Source of the DNA: JACIWG01 sp049969935
Lineage (GTDB): Archaea > Thermoproteota > Nitrososphaeria > JACIWG01
Assembly: GCA_049969935.1 (NCBI GenBank)
Contig: JBMFNX010000002.1
Span: forward strand, 1-64,000
DNA length: 64,000 nucleotides
Direction of reading: 5' to 3'
Part shown: positions 1 through 9,245 of the stretch, piece by piece
Layout of the letters: every line of letters starts with the position of its first letter
Position numbering within the stretch: position 1 is the first letter of the stretch
The notes under the pieces: generated by a model
Databases searched by the model: none
What the model saw: only the letters and a program-made list of their open reading frames with translations
What the model was told of the DNA's origin: nothing
Translations under genes and position numbers: made by a program

Positions 1-43
1 GCTCATAACCGGTCAGCCGTGGGTTCAAATCCCACCGGGCCCA
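1..43 (+). tRNA. tRNA with CAT anticodon (Met or Ile2), 3' part only
   Basis: The 3' part of a tRNA cut by the window edge. The anticodon loop at 2-8 reads CTCATAA, so the anticodon is CAT. The T arm is GTGGG-TTCAAAT-CCCAC (19-35), followed by acceptor strand CGGGCCC (36-42) and discriminator A43. CCA is not encoded. CAT can be elongator or initiator Met, or Ile reading AUA after modification; the missing 5' half would decide. There is no intron 3' of the anticodon. Confidence 0.85.
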
Positions 44-132
44 CTAGACAAAAAATTTTTCTGCCATAGTTTACCTAAAAAATGTATAACTTAGGCTCCA
101 ATTATAAAAGGAAGCCATATAGAAAAAAGGAG

Positions 133-206
133 CGCCGCTGGGAGGATTTGAACCTCCACTCTACTGGTTAACAGCCAGCCGCTTTACCGGGTTAAGCTAC
201 AGCGGC
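133..206 (-). tRNA. tRNA-Asn (GTT)
   Basis: A complete 74-nt cloverleaf on the minus strand. The acceptor GCCGCTG pairs with CAGCGGC, the anticodon loop is CTGTTAA with anticodon GTT, and the T arm is GGAGG-TTCAAAT-CCTCC. The discriminator is G, no CCA is encoded and there is no intron. Confidence 0.95.
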
Positions 207-364
207 ACATTTTTGAAGGATTCATTAGCTGAATATATAACTTTTTGCGTATAAAATTCGTGATTTTGAATTTTAAATTTGGTTTTGATATTTGGCTTTT
301 TATAAATTTTTCTTGACTAAAATTTTTTGTTTATATTTGTGTTTGTGTATGGGTTTATGGTAAG

Positions 365-1018
365 ATGGTGTGTTTGAGTAGTGGGTTTGTTGAGAGGGTT
401 AAAGATTTTTTGGTTGAGTTTACTGGAGATAAGTTTGTTATTGTTGACGATGTCATGTTTTTAAGAAGGTTTAACATTTTGTGGAATGTTTGTGTGCCTT
501 ATGATGTTAGGCCCTTAGGATATATTGGTGGAGTGAGCGAGAGCGTGGATCATGAGGTTGTTGTCTATCCTCATATGTCTGTTGATTTGCAGGGTGCAGC
601 ATATGATCTTGATGAAGCTGATATAGAGTTGAAGGAGTTTTTGGAGGCATTTTATCAGGAGCCTAGAGAGGGGTGTGTTGTTGTCAGTATATTGGATTTG
701 AGAAAAAGAGAGAGGTGGAGTGAGTTGGAGAAGAGGCTGCCTTGGACTACAAGGTATTTGATTATGCGGGATGAGCTTGCAAGAGAGTATAGTATTAGGT
801 ATAATGTTAGTATTGTATTTTCTCCTGGATTTGGTGGTAGGCTTCAGTGTAGGGATTACGCGTATTTTAAGGCTGATAGGATGGATGATGAAGTTAAAAT
901 TGATTTGATTAAGAAGCATGCTTTAGCGTATACTGAATATTGTAAGGAGTATGAGAGGAGATGGGTTAAGTTTAGGGAGAAGGTTGAAGAGAGTAGGAGA
1001 GGTTCTAGTTTGCCATAA
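365..1018 (+). CDS. Hypothetical protein, 217 aa
   Basis: I do not recognise a family. The product is soluble looking, with no signal peptide or membrane span, and ends in a charged helix rich in Glu, Arg and Lys (about residues 180-210). Codon use is strongly biased to G- and T-rich codons (GTT, TTG, GAG, AGG), which differs from the A-rich codons of the neighbouring dnaK operon. A TATA-like TTTATATTT lies about 30 bases before the ATG, so the leader is probably very short. It stands alone between tRNA-Asn and the convergent peptidase gene. The uninterrupted 217 codons and the promoter spacing support a real gene; the function is unknown. Confidence 0.7.
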   Translation: MVCLSSGFVERVKDFLVEFTGDKFVIVDDVMFLRRFNILWNVCVPYDVRPLGYIGGVSESVDHEVVVYPHMSVDLQGAAYDLDEADIELKEFLEAFYQEPREGCVVVSILDLRKRERWSELEKRLPWTTRYLIMRDELAREYSIRYNVSIVFSPGFGGRLQCRDYAYFKADRMDDEVKIDLIKKHALAYTEYCKEYERRWVKFREKVEESRRGSSLP

Positions 1019-1034
1019 AATGTTTTATAAAATT

Positions 1035-2447
1035 TTATTGTCTTAAGAGTGAGAGAAATTCTTTAATGTTGTCCTTCATTGATTCTATTAGAGGATGTTT
1101 TATGGTTTCTGGCTTTTGCAGCCTTTCAAGTCTTTTTATTCTAAAGTAGATTGGAGGGTGAGGGTCAAAGCCCAGCCAAGACCTAATTCTGAAGGAGAAG
1201 TCTCTTTCAAGCAAGAGTCTTCTGTACCCGATTTTTCTTAATGCTTCAGCCAACACTTTAGGCTTTCCAATTATTATAGCCGATTCTAGGTCCGCTTTAG
1301 ATTCAAAGAATTTTGCAATAAAGTAGACTAGAGAAAAGGCTAGTAGGAGGTATATGAAGCCTAATACTGCGACAAGAGGCCAGAGCACATAGACCCTTAG
1401 AATATATTCTGCCGAGGCCAGGGTAAAGAATGCTACAGTATCTTTTCCTTTAATGTGACTGAGCTCATGCCCTATAACTGTTAAAATTTCTTCTTCATTA
1501 AGCTGTGTTAGAAGGCCTGTTGTGATCAGCATGACACCATATTTTGAACTCACTCCAGAGGCAGCCGCATTCGGTATTGTAATGTTTGATAAAACAATTT
1601 TTGGAACTGGAAGGTTAAACTTTCTGCATGCAAATTCAACAAGCTCATAAAGGTTTAATATTTTGACGGAAACGCTTTCGGGCACACATTTTAAACCATA
1701 TTTTGAAAATACTTCTTTGGCTGTTTCACATTCAACCTTCCTACCTTTAGCTAAAGTTATATTGTATACTTCGCTCTTGATTTCCGTCAAAATTTTTGGG
1801 TTAACTTTAACCGTTTCAAACTCTTCCGGCGTAAGCTGATACTGTAGAATGTGAACATATGGGTTACCTTTAGTAATCTCCCAGTCACCAATAGATGAGA
1901 CAATTTTTCCAGAATATAATAGGATGATGAATTGGACCATAACTAGGAAGATGGGAGTGTATGGTCCGAAGATTATGAATAGGAAAACGCTTATGAAAAT
2001 GAAAATGAGGAAAAAGAAGAGCATGCTTTCAGAAAATACTTTAATGATTAGGCTGTTCTTTTTAGAAAAAGCCTTTTCCGGCACAATAGTTTCTCCTTCA
2101 ACCCACGTAAAATATAATGTTGCCTGCCGAACCCTTTCTTCAAAAACTTGAACGCTGATAAAAAGGTCTTCTTTTATTCTGGAAACAAGCTCCTCGGGTA
2201 CAGGCCCGTTTAGAAGCATTTCAACCAATATAGGGTTTCCTGTAATAATGGAGACATCTATTGACCATAAGAGGCCTTCAACCATAACCTTAAATGAGAG
2301 AACCTTACCTCTTTCATCTTCTAAAATTTTAATGTCTTTAAAAATATCTTTCCTCCTAAGATAGTTTTCTTCAATAAATTTTAAGAGGTAGCTGAAATTG
2401 ATTGGAGAAAGTTCAGTTTCTATCGTAAAAGACGATTTTGAAGACAT
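1035..2447 (-). CDS. M48-family membrane zinc metallopeptidase (HtpX-like)
   Basis: A probable integral-membrane zinc protease for membrane or misfolded protein turnover. The zinc motif HELSH sits near residue 328 within IGHELSHIKGKD, and a distal FESKADLESA segment supplies the third metal ligand. Hydrophobic spans lie at about 140-180 before the catalytic domain and 345-380 after it, as in HtpX. The N-terminal 130 residues form a soluble extension not found in bacterial HtpX, which explains the length of 470 against about 290 residues. The family is clear from the motifs; the substrate is unknown. It is convergent with the hypothetical gene before it. Confidence 0.88.
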   Translation of the reverse strand: MSSKSSFTIETELSPINFSYLLKFIEENYLRRKDIFKDIKILEDERGKVLSFKVMVEGLLWSIDVSIITGNPILVEMLLNGPVPEELVSRIKEDLFISVQVFEERVRQATLYFTWVEGETIVPEKAFSKKNSLIIKVFSESMLFFFLIFIFISVFLFIIFGPYTPIFLVMVQFIILLYSGKIVSSIGDWEITKGNPYVHILQYQLTPEEFETVKVNPKILTEIKSEVYNITLAKGRKVECETAKEVFSKYGLKCVPESVSVKILNLYELVEFACRKFNLPVPKIVLSNITIPNAAASGVSSKYGVMLITTGLLTQLNEEEILTVIGHELSHIKGKDTVAFFTLASAEYILRVYVLWPLVAVLGFIYLLLAFSLVYFIAKFFESKADLESAIIIGKPKVLAEALRKIGYRRLLLERDFSFRIRSWLGFDPHPPIYFRIKRLERLQKPETIKHPLIESMKDNIKEFLSLLRQ

Positions 2448-2537
2448 ACTATTGTATTACCATATCCATTTTAGTTTACTGTTTATTTTAATATTTCTAA
2501 AACTTTTTAATTCATAATATGATAACCTTAGATTAAG

Positions 2538-3440
2538 GTGAAGACATTGGAGTTTGAGATAGGATTCATTGGACTCGGTATTATGGGAAAGCCTATGGCA
2601 AAAAATCTGATTAAAGCAGGATTCCCTCTCACTGTATGGAATAGGACAGCGTCTAAGATGAACGAGCTTATTGAAATGGGTGCAAAGGGAGCGAGCTCAC
2701 CTAAGGAGGTTGCTGAGAAAAGCAATGTTATAATAACTATGTTAACAGATTCCCCTGATGTAGAGGAAGTGATACTTGGACCCTCTGGAGTAATAGAGGG
2801 GGTGAAAAAGGGTTCAATAGTCATCGATATGAGCACAATTTCACCTAAGGTAGCGAGAAAGATTGCGAGCAGGCTGGCTGAAGTTGGAGTGGAAATGCTT
2901 GATGCTCCAGTGACTGGGGGGGAGATTGGGGCAATAAATGCAACACTATCAATCATGGTTGGAGGAAACTATGAAACATTCCAAAAATGCCTTCCAATAT
3001 TCCAGGCTCTAGGAAAAAGGGTAACGTACATGGGACCCAATGGTAATGGGCAGATCACAAAACTCTGTAACCAGATAATGTGTGTAATGAACCTTCAGGG
3101 TGTATGTGAGGGACTAATATTGGCAGCTAAAGCTGGACTGGACTTAGATAAGCTTCTAGAAGTTCTTACAGGAGGAGCTGCAAACTCTTGGATGTTATCT
3201 AACCTAGGTCCAAAAATGATTAAAGGTGACATGGAGCCAGGATTCAAGATAGCAACACAACAGAAGGATTTGAGACTAGTTTTGGAGACAGCGGCTGAAC
3301 TTAATGTGCCTTTGCCTGGAACAGCGATAGTACAGCAGATGTTCAGAATAGCTGAAGCAGAAGGGCTTTCGGAGAAGGGAACACAGGCATTAATTAAGGC
3401 AATGGAGAAGATTGCAGGATACAGGATAACAAAAGAATAA
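2538..3440 (+). CDS. 3-hydroxyisobutyrate dehydrogenase-family oxidoreductase
   Basis: An NAD(P)-dependent beta-hydroxyacid dehydrogenase of 300 aa, the usual size. The N-terminal Rossmann motif reads GFIGLGIMGKPMAKNL, followed by the substrate signature DAPVTGGEIGA (near residue 120) and the catalytic-lysine region GNGQITKLCNQ (about 170). Family members act on 3-hydroxyisobutyrate, tartronate semialdehyde, glyoxylate or succinic semialdehyde, and sequence alone does not choose between them. The start is GTG; a TATA-like element about 25 bases upstream and no clear ribosome site suggest a leaderless message. TTG nine bases downstream is an alternative start. It is monocistronic. Confidence 0.88.
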   Translation: MKTLEFEIGFIGLGIMGKPMAKNLIKAGFPLTVWNRTASKMNELIEMGAKGASSPKEVAEKSNVIITMLTDSPDVEEVILGPSGVIEGVKKGSIVIDMSTISPKVARKIASRLAEVGVEMLDAPVTGGEIGAINATLSIMVGGNYETFQKCLPIFQALGKRVTYMGPNGNGQITKLCNQIMCVMNLQGVCEGLILAAKAGLDLDKLLEVLTGGAANSWMLSNLGPKMIKGDMEPGFKIATQQKDLRLVLETAAELNVPLPGTAIVQQMFRIAEAEGLSEKGTQALIKAMEKIAGYRITKE

Positions 3441-3567
3441 GATTCAATTCAACCAACTTTATTTTAAAATTTAGACTGGTAAAGGCTTTGATCCAAATAA
3501 GATATAAGAGCATATGCTAAAACATTGTCTAGTGAAAATTGTGGGATAAAGTTAAAAAAATATGATT

Positions 3568-3599
3568 TTTAACCCTTAATAGGTTATAACCAGGTTAAA
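3568..3599 (+). promoter_or_regulatory. Promoter with nested palindromes before grpE-dnaK
   Basis: The 10-bp perfect palindrome GGTTATAACC (3582-3591) contains the likely TATA element, 38-45 bases before the grpE ATG. It is flanked by an inverted pair, TTTAACC (3568-3574) and GGTTAAA (3593-3599), giving four GGTT/AACC half sites in 32 bases. Symmetric repeats over a TATA box are typical of archaeal operators. A role in heat-shock control is inferred from the downstream genes. Confidence 0.5.
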
Positions 3600-3626
3600 G
3601 GAAGACATACTATAGGTGATTGTAAA

Positions 3627-4217
3627 ATGGAGACTAACGTAGAAAATGAGGGGAAAAAGGTTGAAGAGAAAGCAGAGGATATTGGACAGGTAAGTGGTAC
3701 TCTAGAAGAAAAGAAAGATGAAGTTGAAGATTTAAAGAAGGTGGTTGAAGAATATCGTAGAGAGGTTGAAGAGGAAAAGAGGAAGGCTGAAGAGTATCTT
3801 ACAAGGTTAAAGTATGTTCAAGCAGACTATCTGAACTTTAGAAAAAGAATTGAGAAGGAGATAGAGGAGGTTAAAAAGTATTCGAACGAACGCTTTATCG
3901 TCTCACTTCTTGAGGTGGTTGACGAGCTTGAAATGGCTTTAGAGGCTGGTAAGAAGACAAACTCTATAAAGATTTTACTTGAGGGTGTTGAAATGACGCT
4001 TAAAAAGTTGAATAAAATTTTAGAGGGTGAGGGTGTTAAAAGGATAGAGGCGCTGGGTAAAATGTTTGACCCCAACATACATTATGTGATCGCTCGTGTT
4101 GAAAAGGATGATATAGAGGAGGGGACAATTTTAGAGGAGGTTAGAAAAGGATATATTATGAAGGATAGAGTTATTAGGCCGAGTATAGTTAAGGTTGCAG
4201 TTAAATCTTCAAAATAA
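3627..4217 (+). CDS. grpE: GrpE nucleotide exchange factor
   Basis: The co-chaperone that releases ADP from DnaK. The first 70 residues are a Glu/Lys-rich coiled coil, followed by YLNFRKRIEKE and a C-terminal beta domain with the family signature GKMFDPNIHYVI and GYIMKDRVIRPSIVKV. Length 196 is normal. A ribosome site AGGTGA precedes the ATG. It is 19 bases upstream of dnaK and clearly co-transcribed. GrpE is of bacterial origin in archaea and travels with dnaK and dnaJ. Confidence 0.95.
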   Translation: METNVENEGKKVEEKAEDIGQVSGTLEEKKDEVEDLKKVVEEYRREVEEEKRKAEEYLTRLKYVQADYLNFRKRIEKEIEEVKKYSNERFIVSLLEVVDELEMALEAGKKTNSIKILLEGVEMTLKKLNKILEGEGVKRIEALGKMFDPNIHYVIARVEKDDIEEGTILEEVRKGYIMKDRVIRPSIVKVAVKSSK

Positions 4218-4236
4218 CGTTTAGGAGGAGATCAGA

Positions 4237-6087
4237 ATGAGTGAAACACAGTCTCGTGAGAAGGTTCTTGGAATAGATTTGGGTACTACAAATTCTGCTG
4301 CAGCAATATGGGAAAACGGTAAAGCCATTGTCATACCGAGCGCGGAGGGGCCGACGATAGCGGGCAAAATGTTTCCATCTGTTGTTGCGTTCACAAAAGA
4401 TGGGCAACTGCTTGTTGGAGAACCTGCGAAAAGGCAGGCTACAATAAACCCTGAAGGAACAGTTTTCGAGATAAAGAGGAAAATGGGAACAAATTATAAG
4501 GTGAACATTTTTGGAAAAGAGTATACGCCTCAACAGATTTCAGCATTCATACTTCAGAAGATTAAGAGAGATGCTGAAGCATATCTTGGAGTGCCGATAA
4601 AAAAATGTGTTATAACGGTTCCAGCACACTTTAACGACAACCAGAGACAGGCTACAAAAGATGCTGCAGAAATTGCTGGATTCGAGGTTCTAAGGATAAT
4701 AAATGAGCCGACAGCAGCATGCCTCGCATATGGGATAGATAAGCTTGAGAAGGAAATGAAGATTCTAGTATTCAGTTTCGGAGGGGGGACGCATGATGTT
4801 ACAATAATGGATTTCGGTAAAGGTGTTTTCCAAGTTCTTTCTACAAGCGGTGACACGCAAACTGGCGGCGCTGACATAGACCAGGCGCTAATGAACTATA
4901 TTATTGAAGAGTTCAAGAAGCAGACGGGTATAGATTTAAGAGGGGACAAGATGGCTATGGCAAGACTAAAGGAGGCTGCTGAAAAAGCTAAGATAGAGCT
5001 TTCAACACTCTTGCAGACAGACATAGACCTGCCCTTCATATACGTGGACTCTTCTGGACCAAAGCATCTTCATATGACGATAACGAGGGCGAAGCTTGAA
5101 GAACTTGCAGAACCTATTGTCGAGAGGACAAGGACTACAATAATGAGAGCAATAGAGGATGCTAAGCTTACACCAAAGGACATAGATAAGGTGATTCTCA
5201 TAGGAGGTACAACAAGGATGCCTCTGGTGCAAAGATTTGTTGAAAAGATTATTGGAAAGCCTCCGGAAAGGGGTGTGGACCCGATGGAGTGTGTGGCAAT
5301 AGGTGCAGCAATACAGGGTGCAGTATTAACCGGGGAAGTGAAGGACATACTGTTAATTGATGTCACACCATTATCTTTAGGAGTAGAAACATTGGGAGGA
5401 ATATTTACAAAGATTATTGAAAGGAACACTCCAATACCTATTAGGAGAAGCCAAATCTTTACAACAGCAGAAGATTTTCAGACAGCTGTAACAATACATG
5501 TCCTACAGGGTGAAAGGGCTATGGCAGCCGACAACATCTCATTGGGAATGTTTCATTTGACAGGTATACCTCCAGCACCAAGAGGGGTTCCACAGATAGA
5601 GGTTACATTCGACATAGACGCAAACGGAATATTACATGTTACAGCAAAAGACCTTGGAACAGGAAAGGAGGCTAAGATAACGATAACGGCTGCAACAAAA
5701 CTTACTCCTGAGGAGAAGGAGAGGATGATTAAGGAGGCTGAACAGTACGCGGAACTTGATAAAAAGAAGAGGGAGGAAGCTGAACTCAGAAATGATGCTG
5801 AAGCACTAATATATACTTCGGAGAAGACGAAAAAGGACCTTGGAGACAAGCTTACACAGCAGCAGAAGGAACAGATAGATAAGGCGGTTGCAGAGTTAAG
5901 GGAAGCACTTTCTGGAAAAGATGTAGAGAAGATTAAACAGAAACGTGAAGAGCTAAGGAGGGTGCTTCAAGAAGTTGGAACAGTAATCTATCAGCAGGCG
6001 GCTTCAGAATATGCTAGGCAACAAAAGAGTGGACAGGAGAAGGGTTCAGAAAACAAGACCGTGGACACCGACTATAAGGTAACATAA
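4237..6087 (+). CDS. dnaK: Molecular chaperone DnaK (Hsp70)
   Basis: An ATP-driven chaperone of 616 aa. The nucleotide domain starts with GIDLGTTNSAAA and includes INEPTAACLAYG and VILIGGTTRMPLV; a substrate domain and lid follow from about residue 385, ending KTVDTDYKVT in place of the bacterial acidic tail. A strong GGAGG site precedes the ATG. The phosphate-2 motif reads VFSFGGGTHDV, so the usual catalytic Asp (YDLGGGT in E. coli) is Ser at residue 180. The following Thr is kept. The gene follows grpE closely; dnaJ lies 125 bases downstream. Confidence 0.97.
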   Translation: MSETQSREKVLGIDLGTTNSAAAIWENGKAIVIPSAEGPTIAGKMFPSVVAFTKDGQLLVGEPAKRQATINPEGTVFEIKRKMGTNYKVNIFGKEYTPQQISAFILQKIKRDAEAYLGVPIKKCVITVPAHFNDNQRQATKDAAEIAGFEVLRIINEPTAACLAYGIDKLEKEMKILVFSFGGGTHDVTIMDFGKGVFQVLSTSGDTQTGGADIDQALMNYIIEEFKKQTGIDLRGDKMAMARLKEAAEKAKIELSTLLQTDIDLPFIYVDSSGPKHLHMTITRAKLEELAEPIVERTRTTIMRAIEDAKLTPKDIDKVILIGGTTRMPLVQRFVEKIIGKPPERGVDPMECVAIGAAIQGAVLTGEVKDILLIDVTPLSLGVETLGGIFTKIIERNTPIPIRRSQIFTTAEDFQTAVTIHVLQGERAMAADNISLGMFHLTGIPPAPRGVPQIEVTFDIDANGILHVTAKDLGTGKEAKITITAATKLTPEEKERMIKEAEQYAELDKKKREEAELRNDAEALIYTSEKTKKDLGDKLTQQQKEQIDKAVAELREALSGKDVEKIKQKREELRRVLQEVGTVIYQQAASEYARQQKSGQEKGSENKTVDTDYKVT

Positions 6088-6212
6088 TAATATTTATAGC
6101 ATCAAATATACAAAAGATTTTTAGAGACAATATGATAAAATAAACAGTTAATATCCTCTTCTATAATTCCGTTGGTAGGGAAGAGCTTACCTTTAAAGGG
6201 GGGTGATAGAGC

Positions 6213-7331
6213 ATGTCCGGTAAAAAGGACTATTACGAGATACTTGGTGTACCAAGGAATGCTACGAAGGAGCAGATTAGGGAAGCTTATAGAAGGTTGG
6301 CCATGCTCTATCACCCAGACAGAAACAAGTCGCCTGACGCTGAAGAAAAGTTTAAAGAAATTTCTGAAGCATATGCGGTACTATCTGATGATGAGAAGAG
6401 AAGACAATATGATATGCTTGGACAGGCTGGCTTCCAGCAACAGTATACTCCAGAAGACATATTCAGGGGAACAGATTTTGAGTCAATATTTAGAGACCTA
6501 GGCTTCGGCTTCGACTTCGACAACATATTCGACTTCTTTTTTGGAAGAGGAGGATTTAGGAGAGAGAATGTGGGCAGAGACCTATACTATGAGCTCCAAA
6601 TCACATTAGAGGAAGCTGCCAGAGGAGTTGAAAAGGAGATAGAAGTGTATAGAAGTGAAGTATGTGACACATGCCATGGTTCAGGCGCCAGCCCCGGAAC
6701 AGCTCCGAAAACATGTAATGTTTGTAAGGGAACAGGACAGGTTCAAAGGGTCCAAAGTAGTGGATTCACAAGATTTGTTCAAATCACCACATGCCATGCG
6801 TGTAAGGGAAGAGGCACGGTTATAGAAACACCATGCAAGGAATGTAGAGGGTCAGGTATTGTGAGACGAAAGAGAAAGATTATAGTTAAAGTGCCTCAGG
6901 GAATAGATGAAGGATACAGGCTGAGACTTGATGGACAAGGTGACATACCTCCAAACGGTGGAAGACCAGGAGACCTTTACATTGGAATAAGGATAGTGCC
7001 GCACAAACATTTTAGAAGAGAGGGAGACGACATATTCTATAGGCTTGAAATAAGCTTTCCCGAGGCAGCGTTAGGTACTGAGGTTACGATACCAACGCTT
7101 GAGGGAAGCACAGTATTAAAGATACCTCCAGGGACACAGCCTGGAGAAACTATAAGGTTACATGGAAAGGGTATGCCGAGACTAGATAGAGGGGGAAGAG
7201 GCGACCTTATAGTGGAAGTGAATGTTAGCGTACCAAAGAAGCTTACACCAAGACAGAGAGAACTAATTCAGGAGCTTGCAAAGGAATTTAATGTAAATTA
7301 TGGAAAACGGGAACGATTTTTCAGGTTCTAA
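6213..7331 (+). CDS. dnaJ: Co-chaperone DnaJ (Hsp40, type I)
   Basis: It stimulates DnaK ATPase and delivers clients. The J domain (1-70) keeps the HPD motif in YHPDRNKSPDAEEKF, followed by a Phe/Gly-rich linker, a zinc region with four repeats (CDTCHGSG, CNVCKGTG, CHACKGRG, CKECRGSG at about 150-215), and the C-terminal client domains ending in KERFFRF. Length 372 is normal. A strong GGGGTGAT site lies just before the ATG. The 125-base gap after dnaK may hold its own promoter. Confidence 0.97.
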   Translation: MSGKKDYYEILGVPRNATKEQIREAYRRLAMLYHPDRNKSPDAEEKFKEISEAYAVLSDDEKRRQYDMLGQAGFQQQYTPEDIFRGTDFESIFRDLGFGFDFDNIFDFFFGRGGFRRENVGRDLYYELQITLEEAARGVEKEIEVYRSEVCDTCHGSGASPGTAPKTCNVCKGTGQVQRVQSSGFTRFVQITTCHACKGRGTVIETPCKECRGSGIVRRKRKIIVKVPQGIDEGYRLRLDGQGDIPPNGGRPGDLYIGIRIVPHKHFRREGDDIFYRLEISFPEAALGTEVTIPTLEGSTVLKIPPGTQPGETIRLHGKGMPRLDRGGRGDLIVEVNVSVPKKLTPRQRELIQELAKEFNVNYGKRERFFRF

Positions 7332-7374
7332 AATTATTTAACCAACATAATCTTATAGCTGAAGGGAAAAAGGT

Positions 7375-8277
7375 TTGAATGCTAGAGTTGCTGTAGCAAA
7401 GGGAAAGACTAGATATGATGCTGTTAAAAAAGCCCTAGAATATATAAGGGATGATGTAGCCAAAGATGTTTCCGGAAAAAATAGTCTTATCATTAAACCA
7501 AACCTGGTTTCAGCCCACGTGCAGCTTGCAGTAACACATGTGGACACGGTTAGGGCAATAATAGATTCCATAAGACAATATTATGGGGGAAAAATTTTAG
7601 TCGCAGAAGGATCTGCTTCAGACACAATAACAGCCTACAGGAACTTCGGTTACATAAAGTTGGCTAAAGAGCAGGGTATAGAACTTTTTGACCTCAACCA
7701 AGACAATTATAGGGAGATAATGGTGTACGATGATAGATATGATAAGATTCCAGTAAAAGTTGCAAAAAAGGTTTTGGAAAGCGACTACAGAATATCTGCG
7801 GCAGTACTAAAAACACATGACACCGTGATAGCAACCCTTTCAATAAAAAACATGGTTGTCGGAAGCATAATCAGATACGACAAGCATAGAATACATCAGG
7901 GATATAAGGCAATAAACTTGAACATATACAAGATAGCAGAGTATGTTTGGCCCAACCTAGCAATAATAGACGGTTATACTGCAATGGAGGGAAACGGTCC
8001 AGTTTCTGGCACACCAGTGGAGATGGGAACAGTTATAGCAAGCACAGACCCACTTGCAGCGGACACAGTTGGAGCCTACATTATGGGATTCGACCCAGAC
8101 GATATAGGATACCTACATTACATTAAGAAGACTGGAATGGGTGAAGGAGACATGGATAAAATTGAGGTTGTAGGAGAAAATGTGGAGAATGTGAGAAGAA
8201 ATTTTAGGCCACATTCAACATACACTTTACAGAGAATGTGGAGGATAGAGGAGGAAATTTTAAATAAAATTTTATGA
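7375..8277 (+). CDS. DUF362-family protein
   Basis: A 300-aa member of the DUF362 family, recognised by KPNLVSAHVQLAVTHVDTVR near residue 40, GKILVAEGS, KTHDTVIATLSIKNMVVG and the C-terminal STDPLAADTVGAYIMGFDP. No ferredoxin-type cysteine cluster is attached, unlike many relatives, so a redox role is not evident. The start is TTG at 7375 after AAAAAGG; no better in-frame start is seen. It stands 43 bases after dnaJ and could be read through from it. The biochemical function is not established. Confidence 0.8.
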   Translation: MNARVAVAKGKTRYDAVKKALEYIRDDVAKDVSGKNSLIIKPNLVSAHVQLAVTHVDTVRAIIDSIRQYYGGKILVAEGSASDTITAYRNFGYIKLAKEQGIELFDLNQDNYREIMVYDDRYDKIPVKVAKKVLESDYRISAAVLKTHDTVIATLSIKNMVVGSIIRYDKHRIHQGYKAINLNIYKIAEYVWPNLAIIDGYTAMEGNGPVSGTPVEMGTVIASTDPLAADTVGAYIMGFDPDDIGYLHYIKKTGMGEGDMDKIEVVGENVENVRRNFRPHSTYTLQRMWRIEEEILNKIL

Positions 8278-8399
8278 GACAATAAAAGGGTATATTTTAA
8301 ATGCTAGAACTTTAAAGCAGCTTGATCGTATTATAGAATAAATTTTGTTAGCGGTTAAAAAGGCAAAAATTTAAATCATAGCATGCGGATGTAAAAGTT

Positions 8400-8702
8400 A
8401 TGGTAAACTTTGTTCCTCCAGAATACGCTTGGATAATTCCAGTAATAGTGCCATTTATCATTGGATTGATTGTTGGAGTTATAATAAAAAGGGCATTAAA
8501 GCTTGTACTAGCCCTTATCATACTATTGATAGTTTTAGTGGCGGTGGGATATACTCAATTACCTACCTTTGAAGAGATAGCTAGGGCAGCATTAAAGTAT
8601 CTTCCAATACTTTGGGCAGAGGCAAGCCCTTTGACAAACATCCTACCATATTCTTCGATAACATTTTTGCTTGGACTCGCTCTAGGATTATGGAAAGGCT
8701 AG
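8400..8702 (+). CDS. Small membrane protein, 100 aa (possibly FUN14-like)
   Basis: Three likely membrane spans at about residues 9-29, 32-51 and 80-98. The first has a glycine pattern, FIIGLIVGVIIKRALKLVL, that resembles archaeal FUN14-type proteins, but this is a weak match. A TATA-like AATTTAAAT lies about 30 bases before the ATG, so the leader is short. The stop codon abuts the ATG of the HD phosphohydrolase gene, indicating an operon. Function unknown. Confidence 0.7.
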   Translation: MVNFVPPEYAWIIPVIVPFIIGLIVGVIIKRALKLVLALIILLIVLVAVGYTQLPTFEEIARAALKYLPILWAEASPLTNILPYSSITFLLGLALGLWKG

Positions 8703-9245
8703 ATGGGAATGAGCTTGGAGGCAATATGTAAGATAACTGGAGTATTGAAAAATATTCCGAGAACAGGATGGCTTCAAAAGGGTATACCATTTTATGAGGC
8801 TGAATCGGTTGCAGAACATTCTTTCGAGGTAGCAGCAATCGTCCTAGCATTATTAAATAGTATTAGGATGAAGGTTGACGCAGAAAAAGCTTTAGCAATG
8901 GCGTTAATCCACGACTTAAGCGAATCAGTTATAGGAGATATGCCGAAAGCATTAACAGAAAAAATCGGCGAAAACTTCAAGCACGAAATCGAAGGTGAAG
9001 CAGTTGAAAAGATTGTTGGCTCAGGAAAGCTTAGCGAAATTTTTGAAGAGTATTTGAGAGGAGAAAGTTTAGAATCCAAGATTGTTAAGTTCGCGGACAA
9101 GCTTTCCACATTCTATCAAGCTAAAAGCTACAGGAAAAGAGGATATGATGTGGACGAGATTATTGAAGGGACATTGGATGAAATTAAAATTATGGTTAAA
9201 CAGTTTAGAGGAGAGGGTATAGAAAAATTGTTTAACCTTCAATAA
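8703..9245 (+). CDS. HD-domain phosphohydrolase (YfbR/HDDC2-like)
   Basis: A metal-dependent phosphohydrolase of 180 aa. Metal ligands are seen in AEHSFEVAAI (about residue 39), the HD pair in LIHDLSESVIGD (about 75) and a distal Asp in KFADKLSTF. This layout matches the YfbR/HDDC2 group of 5'-deoxynucleotidases, so removal of phosphate from a (deoxy)nucleoside monophosphate is plausible. It follows the small membrane protein with no gap; its last bases overlap the end of the convergent purP-like gene. A second ATG lies two codons in. Confidence 0.85.
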   Translation: MGMSLEAICKITGVLKNIPRTGWLQKGIPFYEAESVAEHSFEVAAIVLALLNSIRMKVDAEKALAMALIHDLSESVIGDMPKALTEKIGENFKHEIEGEAVEKIVGSGKLSEIFEEYLRGESLESKIVKFADKLSTFYQAKSYRKRGYDVDEIIEGTLDEIKIMVKQFRGEGIEKLFNLQ

